From contig CAAGNU010000320.1 of the NCBI GenBank assembly GCA_900771365.1, forward strand, positions 1 to 14,061: a stretch of 14,061 bases of DNA, read 5' to 3'. Position numbers and translations under genes: made by a program. This DNA comes from Bacteroidales bacterium. Its GTDB lineage: Bacteria; Bacteroidota; Bacteroidia; Bacteroidales; P3. The notes under the pieces were generated by a model, which saw only the letters and a list, made by a program, of their open reading frames with translations, ran no database searches and had not been told where the DNA came from. Every line of letters starts with the position of its first letter. Positions within the stretch are counted from its first letter, which is position 1. This document shows, piece after piece, positions 5,340 to 13,111 of the stretch.

Positions 5340-6731
5340 ATGAACGTACATTTCATCGCTATTGGTGGCTCGGCCATGCACAACCTCGCCATCGCTCTCC
5401 ATCTTAAAGGCTACCACGTCACGGGCTCTGACGACGAGATTTTCGACCCCGCCAAGAGCCGTCTCCAGCGTTATGGTCTTTTGCCCGAGTCCTACGGCTG
5501 GCACCCCGAGCGCATCACCCCCCAGCTCGACGCCATCGTCCTCGGCATGCACGCCCGCGCCGACAATCCCGAGCTTTTGAAGGCACAGGAACTCGGCCTG
5601 AAGATATACAGCTATCCCGAGTACCTCTACGAGCAGTCCAAGGACAAGACCCGCGTGGTCATAGGCGGCAGCCACGGCAAGACCACCACCACGGCCATGA
5701 TACTCCACGTCCTCCAGCACGTCGGCATCGAAGCTGACTACATGGTCGGCGCCCAGCTCGAAGGCTTTGAAGTGATGGTGCGCCTCAGCGAGACCGCCAA
5801 GGTCATGGTCATCGAGGGCGACGAATACCTCACCTCGCCCATCGACCGCCGTCCCAAGTTCCACCTCTACAAGCCCCATATCGGCATCATAACGGGCATC
5901 GAGTGGGACCATATCAACGTCTTCCCCACATTTGAGATATACAAAGACCAGTTCGCACAATACATCAACCTTATCGAGCCAGGCGGCACCCTTATCTATT
6001 GTGATGACGACAAGGAGGTGCGAGATGTCGCCCTCCGCAACAGCCGCCAGGACATCACCAAGCTCCCCTACGACGTCCCCGAACACAAAGTTGAGGACGG
6101 CATCACTTATATAGTGAATAGTGAATTGACAAATGACCGCGCCAGCCACAATTCACTAAGAATCCCTCTGCGCATCTTTGGCCGCCACAACCTCCTCAAC
6201 CTCACCGCCGCGCGTATGGCTTGCAACAAATTAGGCGTGAGCGATGCCGATTTCTACGAGGCGATAAAAAGCTTCGGCGGCGCCAGCAAACGCCTTGAAC
6301 TCGTTAAGAAGACCGCTACTTGTGCCCTCTATAAGGACTTCGCCCACGCCCCCTCCAAGCTGCGTGCCACCATCTCCGCCATGCGTGAGCAGTACCCCGA
6401 AAGGAATCTCGTGGCCTGCATGGAGCTTCACACCTTCAGCAGCCTCACGGCCGAGTTTCTCAAGCAGTACGCGAACACGATGGACAAGGCCGACATCCCC
6501 TTCGTCTATTACAGCCAGCACGCCCTCCAGCTGAAAAAGCTCCCAAACCTCGACCCCGAGCAGGTGCGTGCCGCCTTCGCCAACCCCAACGTCCGCGTTT
6601 TCACCGATTCCAGACTCATGGTCGAGGAACTCCGCAAGATGGACTGGCATGACGCCAACCTCCTCATGATGTCCTCGGGCAACTTCGACGGCATCGACTT
6701 CGCCCATCTGGCCGATGAACTTCTCAAATGA
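5340..6731 (+). CDS. mpl: Mur ligase, Mpl-like (murein tripeptide ligase)
   Basis: Mpl joins the recovered tripeptide L-Ala-gamma-D-Glu-meso-DAP to UDP-MurNAc in the cytosol, recycling peptidoglycan. The 463 residues show the Mur ligase plan: an N-terminal nucleotide-binding fold (IAIGGSAMHNLAIAL, TGSDDEIFDPAKS), the ATP P-loop GGSHGKTTTT (109-118), VIEGDEYLTSPID (158-169), the WDHINVFPTF segment (189-198), GRHNLLNL (281-288), and the C-terminal SKRLELV and DFAHAPSKL motifs. FEVMVRLS and DFAHAPSK resemble Mpl more than MurC, although Bacteroidetes members are often annotated only as peptidoglycan synthetase; which peptide is added is inferred. Residues 258-274 (IVNSELTNDRASHNSLR) come from an AT-rich palindromic repeat inserted in the gene. 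The gene leads a close-packed set with the next three genes. Confidence 0.88.
   Translation: MNVHFIAIGGSAMHNLAIALHLKGYHVTGSDDEIFDPAKSRLQRYGLLPESYGWHPERITPQLDAIVLGMHARADNPELLKAQELGLKIYSYPEYLYEQSKDKTRVVIGGSHGKTTTTAMILHVLQHVGIEADYMVGAQLEGFEVMVRLSETAKVMVIEGDEYLTSPIDRRPKFHLYKPHIGIITGIEWDHINVFPTFEIYKDQFAQYINLIEPGGTLIYCDDDKEVRDVALRNSRQDITKLPYDVPEHKVEDGITYIVNSELTNDRASHNSLRIPLRIFGRHNLLNLTAARMACNKLGVSDADFYEAIKSFGGASKRLELVKKTATCALYKDFAHAPSKLRATISAMREQYPERNLVACMELHTFSSLTAEFLKQYANTMDKADIPFVYYSQHALQLKKLPNLDPEQVRAAFANPNVRVFTDSRLMVEELRKMDWHDANLLMMSSGNFDGIDFAHLADELLK
6112..6158 (+). repeat. Palindromic heptamer element inside mpl
   Basis: TAGTGAA occurs twice in tandem (6112-6125). TAGTGAATTG at 6119-6128 is the perfect inverted repeat of CAATTCACTA at 6149-6158, with a 20-base loop. 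The loop holds TGACAAATGACCG (6127-6139), shared with the spacer at 2681-2695. The GTGAATT unit is that of the arrays at 12463-12865. The element is read through in frame as part of the Mur ligase. Confidence 0.7.
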
Positions 6732-6757
6732 CTTTATAGATATTCAGAGAATAGGTA

Positions 6758-7345
6758 ATGCTGAAAGAACCTCCATGTTATCGTAAGACGGGCTGCGACC
6801 TCTTCCGCTCCTCTTGTGGCGAAAGTGGCTGGGTGGTGTGCATCATCGCCTTCACCCTCATCGTCCTCTCGCTTTCGCTCGTCCTTTCCGTGGAGACACG
6901 CTCCTTGGCATTGCTCCTTGCTGGCATATTCCTCACGCTGGCCTTCGTCCTCTATGTTCTGCGGATTAAGCACAGATGGGTCTATATCGACAGCATCAGG
7001 CTCGACTACGACAGCCGCCAGCTCCTCTTCGCGTGCCACACACGCCGCCGCACCTTTTCTGAGGCCATCCCTTTCGACAGATTTCTCTTCCATTACGACA
7101 ATAAGATTAGCGCCATGGGCTCTCTCGGCTTCGGCTGGCTGCTGTGCCATCTGTTTGAAAAAGGCCGAGATGCCCGCACCCTCAGCTTCTATAACCTTCG
7201 CACCCGTGTCGCCACCCTCTTTTTGTCCGACTGGGATGTGTCCGAGTGCGAACGCCTCTTATCGGCCTTAGAAGCCTTCGTTCCAGAAAATACAGTAGAT
7301 GATATAAACAAACCATATTATGACAAAGTTTCAAATAGGAGATAA
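6758..7345 (+). CDS. Conserved hypothetical two-TM membrane protein
   Basis: This 195-residue protein was not recognised. The N-terminus has four Cys in the first 28 residues, then two hydrophobic segments at about 24-44 and 48-69, likely an inner-membrane hairpin with both ends in the cytoplasm. The remaining 125 residues are soluble, with beta-strand patterns (WVYIDSIRLDYDSRQLLFACHTRRRTFSEAIPF) reminiscent of small PH-like domains in bacterial membrane proteins (tentative). The start lies 26 bases after mpl, and its 3' end overlaps the next gene by 26 bases, so it is probably translated from the same message. No catalytic motif is seen; the arrangement suggests only shared expression with envelope and isoprenoid genes. 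Confidence 0.8.
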   Translation: MLKEPPCYRKTGCDLFRSSCGESGWVVCIIAFTLIVLSLSLVLSVETRSLALLLAGIFLTLAFVLYVLRIKHRWVYIDSIRLDYDSRQLLFACHTRRRTFSEAIPFDRFLFHYDNKISAMGSLGFGWLLCHLFEKGRDARTLSFYNLRTRVATLFLSDWDVSECERLLSALEAFVPENTVDDINKPYYDKVSNRR

Positions 7346-8072
7346 AGTAAAGTTCCTCAATAGCATCGGTGGCGGTGTCGTCACCAAGATAACCAACGAT
7401 TTCATCTTTGTGCGAGACGACACGGGCTTCGACATGCCCATGCCTGCCAGCGAGCTCATCCGCATGGCCGATATGAGCGGCGTGGGAAAAGTCTTCAACC
7501 AGGACGTCCCCGGCCAGCTGCCTTCTGCCGAGGAGGCCAAGCGCATGGCCGAGGCTGAGAGCAAGGCTGCCGCCAAGGAGGCCGAGCTCAACCGCAAGCT
7601 CAAAGAGAAGTTCACCGGCTCGCCCGACGACGACAACCTCGACAAGCTCCGTGACGAGAACAAACGCCTCCGCTCGCAGGTCGCCAACCTCCAGGATCAG
7701 GTCCGCAGCCTCCGCACACGCCTCGAACAGCTCCAAAACATCAACGCCCGCAAGCTCAACGACAACATCCTCCTCCAGTACATGGTGCGTCCTGGCGAGG
7801 CCGTGGTCGACCTCCATATCGAAGCCCTCAGCGAGCACCCCGAAAAACTCACCGACATCGAGAAGCACGAGCTCCAGAAGCGCTATTTCCGCACCTGCCT
7901 CAACCACGCCATCCTCAACAAGGTCAAGAAAGTCGTTTTCATCCATGGCGTAGGCCGCGGCGTCCTCAAGACCGAAATCCAGCGCGAGCTCGACCAGTAC
8001 GACAACGTCCAGTACGTCGACGCACCCGCCTCCCTCTACGGCTCCGGTGCCACCGAAGTCTTTATCAAATAG
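7320..8072 (+). CDS. Smr-domain protein with SH3-like N-terminus and coiled coil
   Basis: Residues 1-50 (IGDKVKFLNSIGGGVVTKI, FIFVRDDTGFDMPMPASEL) form the small beta-barrel found at the start of Bacteroidetes DUF2027/Smr proteins. Residues about 68-145 are highly charged with heptad patterning (LRDENKRLRSQVANLQDQV), predicting a coiled coil. Residues 160-250 are a Smr domain: VVDLHIEAL, then VFIHGVGRGVLKTEI with the HGxGxGxL core at 209-216, and a terminal GSGATEVFI. Smr domains bind or nick nucleic acids and occur in MutS2 and ribosome-rescue factors; the role here is unknown. DUF2027 proteins are usually about 340 residues with a globular beta domain between barrel and Smr, whereas this 250-residue protein has only the coiled coil there. 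It overlaps the preceding gene by 26 bases and precedes ispG by 31. Confidence 0.88.
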   Translation: MTKFQIGDKVKFLNSIGGGVVTKITNDFIFVRDDTGFDMPMPASELIRMADMSGVGKVFNQDVPGQLPSAEEAKRMAEAESKAAAKEAELNRKLKEKFTGSPDDDNLDKLRDENKRLRSQVANLQDQVRSLRTRLEQLQNINARKLNDNILLQYMVRPGEAVVDLHIEALSEHPEKLTDIEKHELQKRYFRTCLNHAILNKVKKVVFIHGVGRGVLKTEIQRELDQYDNVQYVDAPASLYGSGATEVFIK

Positions 8073-8103
8073 GTGTTTTTTTGTATCCTGAATCTCAATT
8101 CTT

Positions 8104-9270
<1,167 letters not shown>

Positions 9271-9297
9271 ATATAAGGAAAAAACACCCCGCCCCCC

Positions 9298-9497
9298 AGA
9301 ATAGCCAGCAAATCTAGAATAGCTAGTAAATCTAGAATAGCTAGTAAATCTAGAATAGCTAGTAACCCTAGAATAGCTAGCAAATCTAGAATAGCTAGTA
9401 AATCTAGAATAGCTAGCAAATCTAGAATAGCTAGTAAATCTAGAATAGCTAGTAAATCTAGAATAGCTAGTACCCCCCTAGAATATCCAGCCCACAC
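9298..9497 (+). repeat. 18-bp tandem repeat array, 10 units plus a degenerate 11th
   Basis: The unit is AGAATAGCTAGTAAATCT. Complete copies start at 9298, 9316, 9334, 9352, 9370, 9388, 9406, 9424, 9442 and 9460; a degraded copy (AGAATATCCAGCCCACAC) starts at 9480. Most substitutions are at the T/C before AAATCT or replace AAAT by C-rich bases at units 4 and 10. Each junction makes TCTAGA and each unit holds GCTAGT or GCTAGC, so the normally rare CTAG recurs about every 9 bases. The period of 18 keeps frames open on the minus strand (repeating DLLAIL) and in one plus frame, but no start or gene context supports translation. The array lies between the end of ispG and the peptidase gene. Confidence 0.95.
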
Positions 9498-9548
9498 CTC
9501 ACCAACCCACGCAAAAAAAAAATAATAAAAAAATAAATAACCCCCACC
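9498..9548 (+). promoter_or_regulatory. Leader of the peptidase gene, A-rich, no consensus promoter
   Basis: Between the array and the ATG lie a C/A-rich stretch and an almost pure A/T tract (about 9513-9541) followed by CCCCCACC. There is no TAnnTTTG and no Shine-Dalgarno sequence. A-rich leaders are common in Bacteroidetes and can stand in for the ribosome binding site. The promoter may lie in or before the 18-bp array. Confidence 0.4.
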
Positions 9549-12458
9549 ATGAAAAAGCTCACCCTCACCCTGGCGCTTGCCCTTGCGGCCTTCATCGCCT
9601 CTGCTGCCCCCGTCTCCTCCGAGACTGCCCAGCGTCTTGCCCAGTCCTTCTGGAAAAGCCTCCTTGCCGAGCCCGCCAGCCAGCCTGCCGACCAGCTGCT
9701 GGCCGCGCAGCCCCGCCTGCTGGACAGCCCCTTCGCCCATCTCTACCTCTTCAGCTTCGACGCCTCCGACGGCCGCAGCCTCGGCTTCGTCATCATGCCT
9801 GCCGACGACTGCGCCTACCCCATCCTCGGCTTCTCCCTCGACCGCCCCATCACCTCTGGCACCGAGCTCCCAGCCCCTGTGCGCTTCTGGCTGGGACAGT
9901 ATGAGGACGAGGTGGCCCACTATGCCGACCACCCCTCCGAGGTCGAGCCCGACGTTGCCGCCTACGTGGCCCGCAGCTGGAAGCAGCTCGCCGACGGCTC
10001 CGCCCCAGCGCCCAAGACCGTCGTCCCCACCATGCTCACCACCATCTGGAATCAGAGCCCCATCTACAACACCTTCTGCCCTAACGGCGCCCCTGTGGGC
10101 TGCTCCGCCACCGCCACCGCCCAGGTCATGAAATACTGGAACCACCCTCGCCGTGGCCGTAACAGCCACAGCTATTGGAGCGACTATGCCGGCGGCATAA
10201 TCTCTGCCGACTTCGGCAACACCGTCTACGACTGGGACCACATGCCCGACGAGCTCACCTACAGCTCCGACTCCGTCCAGATTGTCGCCACGGCCACCCT
10301 CTGCTACCATGTCGGCATCGGCATGGAAATGGAGTATGATGCCGACGGCAGCGGCGCCGACGTCGTCGGCGGCGGATATGGCGCCAGCGCCCGCAGCGCC
10401 CTCGTCGACTATTTCGGCTACAAGTCCACCATGCAGGGACGCTACAAGCGCCGCTATAACGACAGCCAGTGGGACGCACTCCTCCGTCAGGACCTCGACG
10501 CCCGTCTCCCCATCATCTACTGCGGCTTCGACCGCTATGCCGGCCACGCCTTCGTCTTCGACGGCTACAACTCCACAGGCCACTACCACGTCAACTGGGG
10601 CTGGGGCGGCTACTGCGACGGCTACTATGCCGTCGGCGCGCTCAATCCCGTGGCAGGCGGCGTCGGCGCCAACTCCACCAACGCCTACAACAGCAGCAAC
10701 CAAGCCCTCTTCGGCATCGAACCGCTGCCCTCACTCGGACTCTCCGTGGCCAGCCTCAACCTCCCGCGTACCGACGCCTCCGCCAGCCTCCAGGCTTCGG
10801 GCAACTATTACAGCACAGCCTCCTGGACCGCCACCACCGACGCCTCATGGCTCACCATAACGCCCTCCACGGGCTCAGGCTCCGCAGCCCTCACCAACGT
10901 CCAGGTCGCCGCCACCGACAACAACACAGGCCATGAGCGCCACGCCGTCATCACCCTCGTCCAGGACGGCGACACCACCCGCGTCCCCGTCTGCCAGCTC
11001 ACCTGCTCCGACGACGAGATGTGCTCCCTCTCCGTCAACATGTTCTCCCGCAGCCAGCACGGATGGCATGGCGGACAGCTCACCCTCTCCTCCGTCGAAG
11101 GCGCCGTCTACGGCTCCGCCAGCCTCCACTCGGGCATGGAGTGCGCCACCATCGCCATCCCCGTGGGCCCCGACAGCCTCGTCGTAACCTGGCATCCCGG
11201 CAGCGCCGACCAGGACTGCGGCTTCTACCTCGAAAACGCCAGCGGCAACATCTGCCTCCAGCACAACCCCAACAGCCTCTTCCCCGATGGCGGACGCCAC
11301 CTCATCGCCAACCCCTGCAGCACTGACGGCGCCACAGGCATCCACACCTTCAGCCTCGCCGCCGTCTCCGCCGACACCCTCTGCGGCACCATCTCCGGCG
11401 GCGCCTCAGACCAGCCCTTCGGCTCCGAGCAGGTCATCACGGCCTTCGCCAACCCCGGCTACCGCTTCACAGGCTGGGACGACGGCAGCCGCCTCAACCC
11501 ACGCACCCTCTACCTCTCCTCCGACACCCTCCTCACAGCCCTCTTCGAACCCCTCGGCACCGACACCCTCGCCTATGCCACCACCGATGTCTCCGGCAAG
11601 TTCGCCCACTCTGGCGCCATCTCCTTCGCCGTCAAGTTCCCCAAGGAATGCCTCCCCGGCCATCGCGAGGTCGTGGGCCTGCAGTTCATGACCGCCGTCT
11701 CAGGCTCCTACACCATATCCTTCTATGAGGACGCCGACGGCCAGCCCGGCAGCCTCACCTTCACCCACACCCTCTCCTGTCCCGCAGGCCTCGTGCCCTA
11801 CTCCATGCGCAACGCACCCCTGCCCATCAAGCAGTCCAAAGACCTCTGGGTCGTCATCAGCACCGAGGCCGAGGATGTCCTCGTGCCCTACGACTACTGG
11901 CCCGGCACCGACAACGGCAGCCTCATCTCCTTCAACAACGGCGCCACATGGATAAGCCTCTCCGACGAAGGCTTCTACGGCTCCTGGATCATCCGCGCCA
12001 TCACCACCTACGACTCCACCCTCTACAACCTCACCCTCCGTTCCGACGACGAGAGCATGGGCACCACCGAGGGCAGCGGCTCCTACCTCTACGGCACCCG
12101 CGTCCCCGCCCGCGCCATACCCATGCCCGGCTACCACTTCGTCCGCTGGAGCGACCAGTCCACCGCCAACCCCCACAACATCTCCATGCGCTCCGACCTC
12201 TCCGTCACCGCCTATTTCGCCGAAGGCGAAGTCTCGGCCTCAGCCCCCGACGGCCTCCAGCCCCGCGCCATCCTGCAGGGCCTGCGCCTCACCCTTGAGC
12301 AGGCCGAAGGCCTCCCCGTGCGGCTCTACGACCTCCAGGGACGCTGCCTCTACGCCACCCCCGCCTACCACGGCCAGCCCATACAGCTCCCCTGCGCAGG
12401 CGTCTACCTCCTCCATACCGCCGCCTCCCCCGCACCCCAGCGCCTCATAGCCTACTAA
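9549..12458 (+). CDS. Secreted C10 (streptopain-like) cysteine peptidase, multidomain
   Basis: This is a papain-fold protease of family C10, related to streptococcal SpeB, Prevotella interpain A and Bacteroides fragilis Bfp. Residues 1-20 are a signal peptide (MKKLTLTLALALAAFIASAA). About 21-155 is the inhibitory propeptide. The catalytic domain runs from about 158 (VVPTMLTTIWNQ) to 392, with nucleophile Cys185 in GCSATATAQVMKYWNHP, His333 in GHAFVFDGY, and YHVNWGWGG (346-354) supplying the conserved Asn and Trp. A BACON-like domain follows (about 396-483, SWTATTDASWLTITPS), then a beta-sandwich (500-605), an InlB-like repeat (609-668, GYRFTGWDDGSRLNP), a second beta domain (673-820), another InlB-like repeat (825-892, GYHFVRWSDQSTANP), and an end (905-969, VRLYDLQGRCLY...GVYLLHT) resembling a type IX secretion sorting domain. 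Export across the outer membrane by T9SS is inferred. Roles in host protein or nutrient degradation are known for relatives, not shown here. Codons are extremely C-ending. Confidence 0.93.
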   Translation: MKKLTLTLALALAAFIASAAPVSSETAQRLAQSFWKSLLAEPASQPADQLLAAQPRLLDSPFAHLYLFSFDASDGRSLGFVIMPADDCAYPILGFSLDRPITSGTELPAPVRFWLGQYEDEVAHYADHPSEVEPDVAAYVARSWKQLADGSAPAPKTVVPTMLTTIWNQSPIYNTFCPNGAPVGCSATATAQVMKYWNHPRRGRNSHSYWSDYAGGIISADFGNTVYDWDHMPDELTYSSDSVQIVATATLCYHVGIGMEMEYDADGSGADVVGGGYGASARSALVDYFGYKSTMQGRYKRRYNDSQWDALLRQDLDARLPIIYCGFDRYAGHAFVFDGYNSTGHYHVNWGWGGYCDGYYAVGALNPVAGGVGANSTNAYNSSNQALFGIEPLPSLGLSVASLNLPRTDASASLQASGNYYSTASWTATTDASWLTITPSTGSGSAALTNVQVAATDNNTGHERHAVITLVQDGDTTRVPVCQLTCSDDEMCSLSVNMFSRSQHGWHGGQLTLSSVEGAVYGSASLHSGMECATIAIPVGPDSLVVTWHPGSADQDCGFYLENASGNICLQHNPNSLFPDGGRHLIANPCSTDGATGIHTFSLAAVSADTLCGTISGGASDQPFGSEQVITAFANPGYRFTGWDDGSRLNPRTLYLSSDTLLTALFEPLGTDTLAYATTDVSGKFAHSGAISFAVKFPKECLPGHREVVGLQFMTAVSGSYTISFYEDADGQPGSLTFTHTLSCPAGLVPYSMRNAPLPIKQSKDLWVVISTEAEDVLVPYDYWPGTDNGSLISFNNGATWISLSDEGFYGSWIIRAITTYDSTLYNLTLRSDDESMGTTEGSGSYLYGTRVPARAIPMPGYHFVRWSDQSTANPHNISMRSDLSVTAYFAEGEVSASAPDGLQPRAILQGLRLTLEQAEGLPVRLYDLQGRCLYATPAYHGQPIQLPCAGVYLLHTAASPAPQRLIAY

Positions 12459-12462
12459 AAAA

Positions 12463-12695
12463 GTGAACTGTGAACTGTGAACTGTGAGCTGTGAGCTGTG
12501 AGCTGTGAACTGTGAGCTGTGAAGAGTGAAGAGTGAAGAGTGAAGTGTGAAGTGTGAAGAGTGAAGTGTGAAGAGTGAAGTGTGAAGTGTGAAGAGTGAA
12601 GTGTGAACTGTGAACTGTGAACAGTGAAGTGTGAACGGTGAAGTGTGAACGGTGAATTGTGAGTTGTGAAAAGTGAACGGTGAAAAAAGTGAATT
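12463..12695 (+). repeat. Heptanucleotide array, 31 in-register GTGARNN units
   Basis: Thirty-one consecutive 7-base units run from 12463 to 12679, then a 9-base GTGAAAAAA and a final GTGAATT. GTGA is invariant, the fifth base is A or G, and the last two vary (CT, GA, GT, CA, CG, TT, AA). GTGAACT, GTGAGCT, GTGAAGT and GTGAAGA are commonest and occur in blocks, as expected from local duplication. The array begins five bases after the peptidase stop codon and would be transcribed with it unless termination occurs inside. Confidence 0.95.
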
Positions 12696-12699
12696 GAAA

Positions 12700-12768
12700 G
12701 ACGACGGCTCCCGCCCTGCTCCCCTTTCGGAAAGGGGCGGGGGGTATGTTTCGAAAAAACAATTCCTT
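12700..12768 (-). repeat. Dispersed repeat element, copy B (uninterrupted)
   Basis: Read on the minus strand this matches the two outer parts of 1901-2036: AAGGAATTG, TTTCGAAACATACC, CCCCTTTCCGAAAGGGG, AGCAGGGCGGGAGCCG. The centre at 12721-12737 is a 17-base near-perfect palindrome (CCCCTTT-CGG-AAAGGGG). Unlike copy A it has no insert. It is embedded between two GTGAANN arrays. Confidence 0.75.
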
Positions 12769-12788
12769 ATTCATGATGTTTGCGGGCG

Positions 12789-12865
12789 GTGAACTGTGAA
12801 CTGTGAAGTGTGAAGAGTGAATTGTGAAAAGTGAATTGTGAGCTGTGAAGTATGAACAGTGAACT
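12789..12865 (+). repeat. Second GTGAANN heptamer array, 11 units
   Basis: Eleven heptamers follow without a break: GTGAACT twice, GTGAAGT, GTGAAGA, GTGAATT, GTGAAAA, GTGAATT, GTGAGCT, GTGAAGT, ATGAACA and GTGAACT. They are the same family as the array at 12463. Copy B of the dispersed element lies between the two arrays, so it may have split one original array or been flanked by repeat growth on both sides. Confidence 0.9.
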
Positions 12866-12873
12866 GACAATAG

Positions 12874-12896
12874 AGAAAGAACCACTGGTTCTTTCT
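12874..12896. terminator. Perfect 11-bp palindrome, possible peptidase terminator
   Basis: AGAAAGAACCA (12874-12884) and TGGTTCTTTCT (12886-12896) are exact inverted repeats around a single C. A hairpin of at least nine pairs is possible, but the following bases are TCCCGCCC rather than a T-run, so termination is only possible, not evident. Confidence 0.35.
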
Positions 12897-12903
12897 TCCC
12901 GCC

Positions 12904-12980
12904 CAATTCCCAAATCTCAATTCTCAATTTCTCAAATCTCAAATCTCAAATCTCAATTCCCAAATCTCAAATCTCAATTT
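12904..12980 (+). repeat. CAAATCT/CAATTCT heptamer array
   Basis: Ten units of CAAATCT, CAATTCT or CAATTCC (one with an extra T at 12925-12932) and a final CAATTT lie head to tail. This is a second heptamer type; its reverse complement (AGATTTG/AGAATTG) resembles the strings after repeat copy A, and CAATTCT also occurs inside the HD gene. The A-run of the next terminator follows directly. Confidence 0.92.
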
Positions 12981-13018
12981 AAAAAAAAACAGGGCAGCCC
13001 CAGAAAACAGGGCTGCCC
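12981..13018 (-). terminator. Intrinsic terminator of the minus-strand gene
   Basis: GGGCAGCCC (12992-13000) and GGGCTGCCC (13010-13018) form a perfect nine-pair GC-rich stem with a nine-base loop. Nine A at 12981-12989 become a U-run on the minus strand, two bases after the stem. Read on the plus strand it is followed only by CAACTTTTTG, so it may also weakly stop transcription from the peptidase side. Confidence 0.88.
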
Positions 13019-13033
13019 CAACTTTTTGATGCG

Positions 13034-13104
13034 GTGCATTATGCTATTCCCGTGACTGGGGAGGCTCGTGCATAATGCTCGAAAAGACTCACTGAGTTTT
13101 TCTC
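13034..13104. repeat. Inverted repeats in the 3' region of the minus-strand gene
   Basis: GTGCATTATGC (13034-13044) and GTGCATAATGC (13068-13078) are at once near-identical direct repeats and, through GCATTATGC/GCATAATGC, perfect inverted repeats. Nearer the gene, ACTCACTGAGT at 13087-13097 within flanking A and T runs (13081-13104) forms a second hairpin, which on the minus strand is followed by CTTTTC and could be a first, weak terminator. Confidence 0.6.
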
Positions 13105-13111
13105 GTACCCC

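Noticed and set aside
9298..9497. CRISPR array
   Set aside because: The 18-bp units are contiguous with no unique spacers, and no cas genes are present.
12721..12737. CCCCTTTCGGAAAGGGG as an intrinsic terminator
   Set aside because: No T-run follows on either strand, and the same palindrome is part of the dispersed element, so it is better explained as repeat structure.
12445..12942. 165-codon minus-strand frame of SHFTVHS-like repeats
   Set aside because: A 7-bp repeat cycles through all frames and on this strand contains no stop, so an open frame is automatic. It also crosses repeat copy B and is low complexity throughout.
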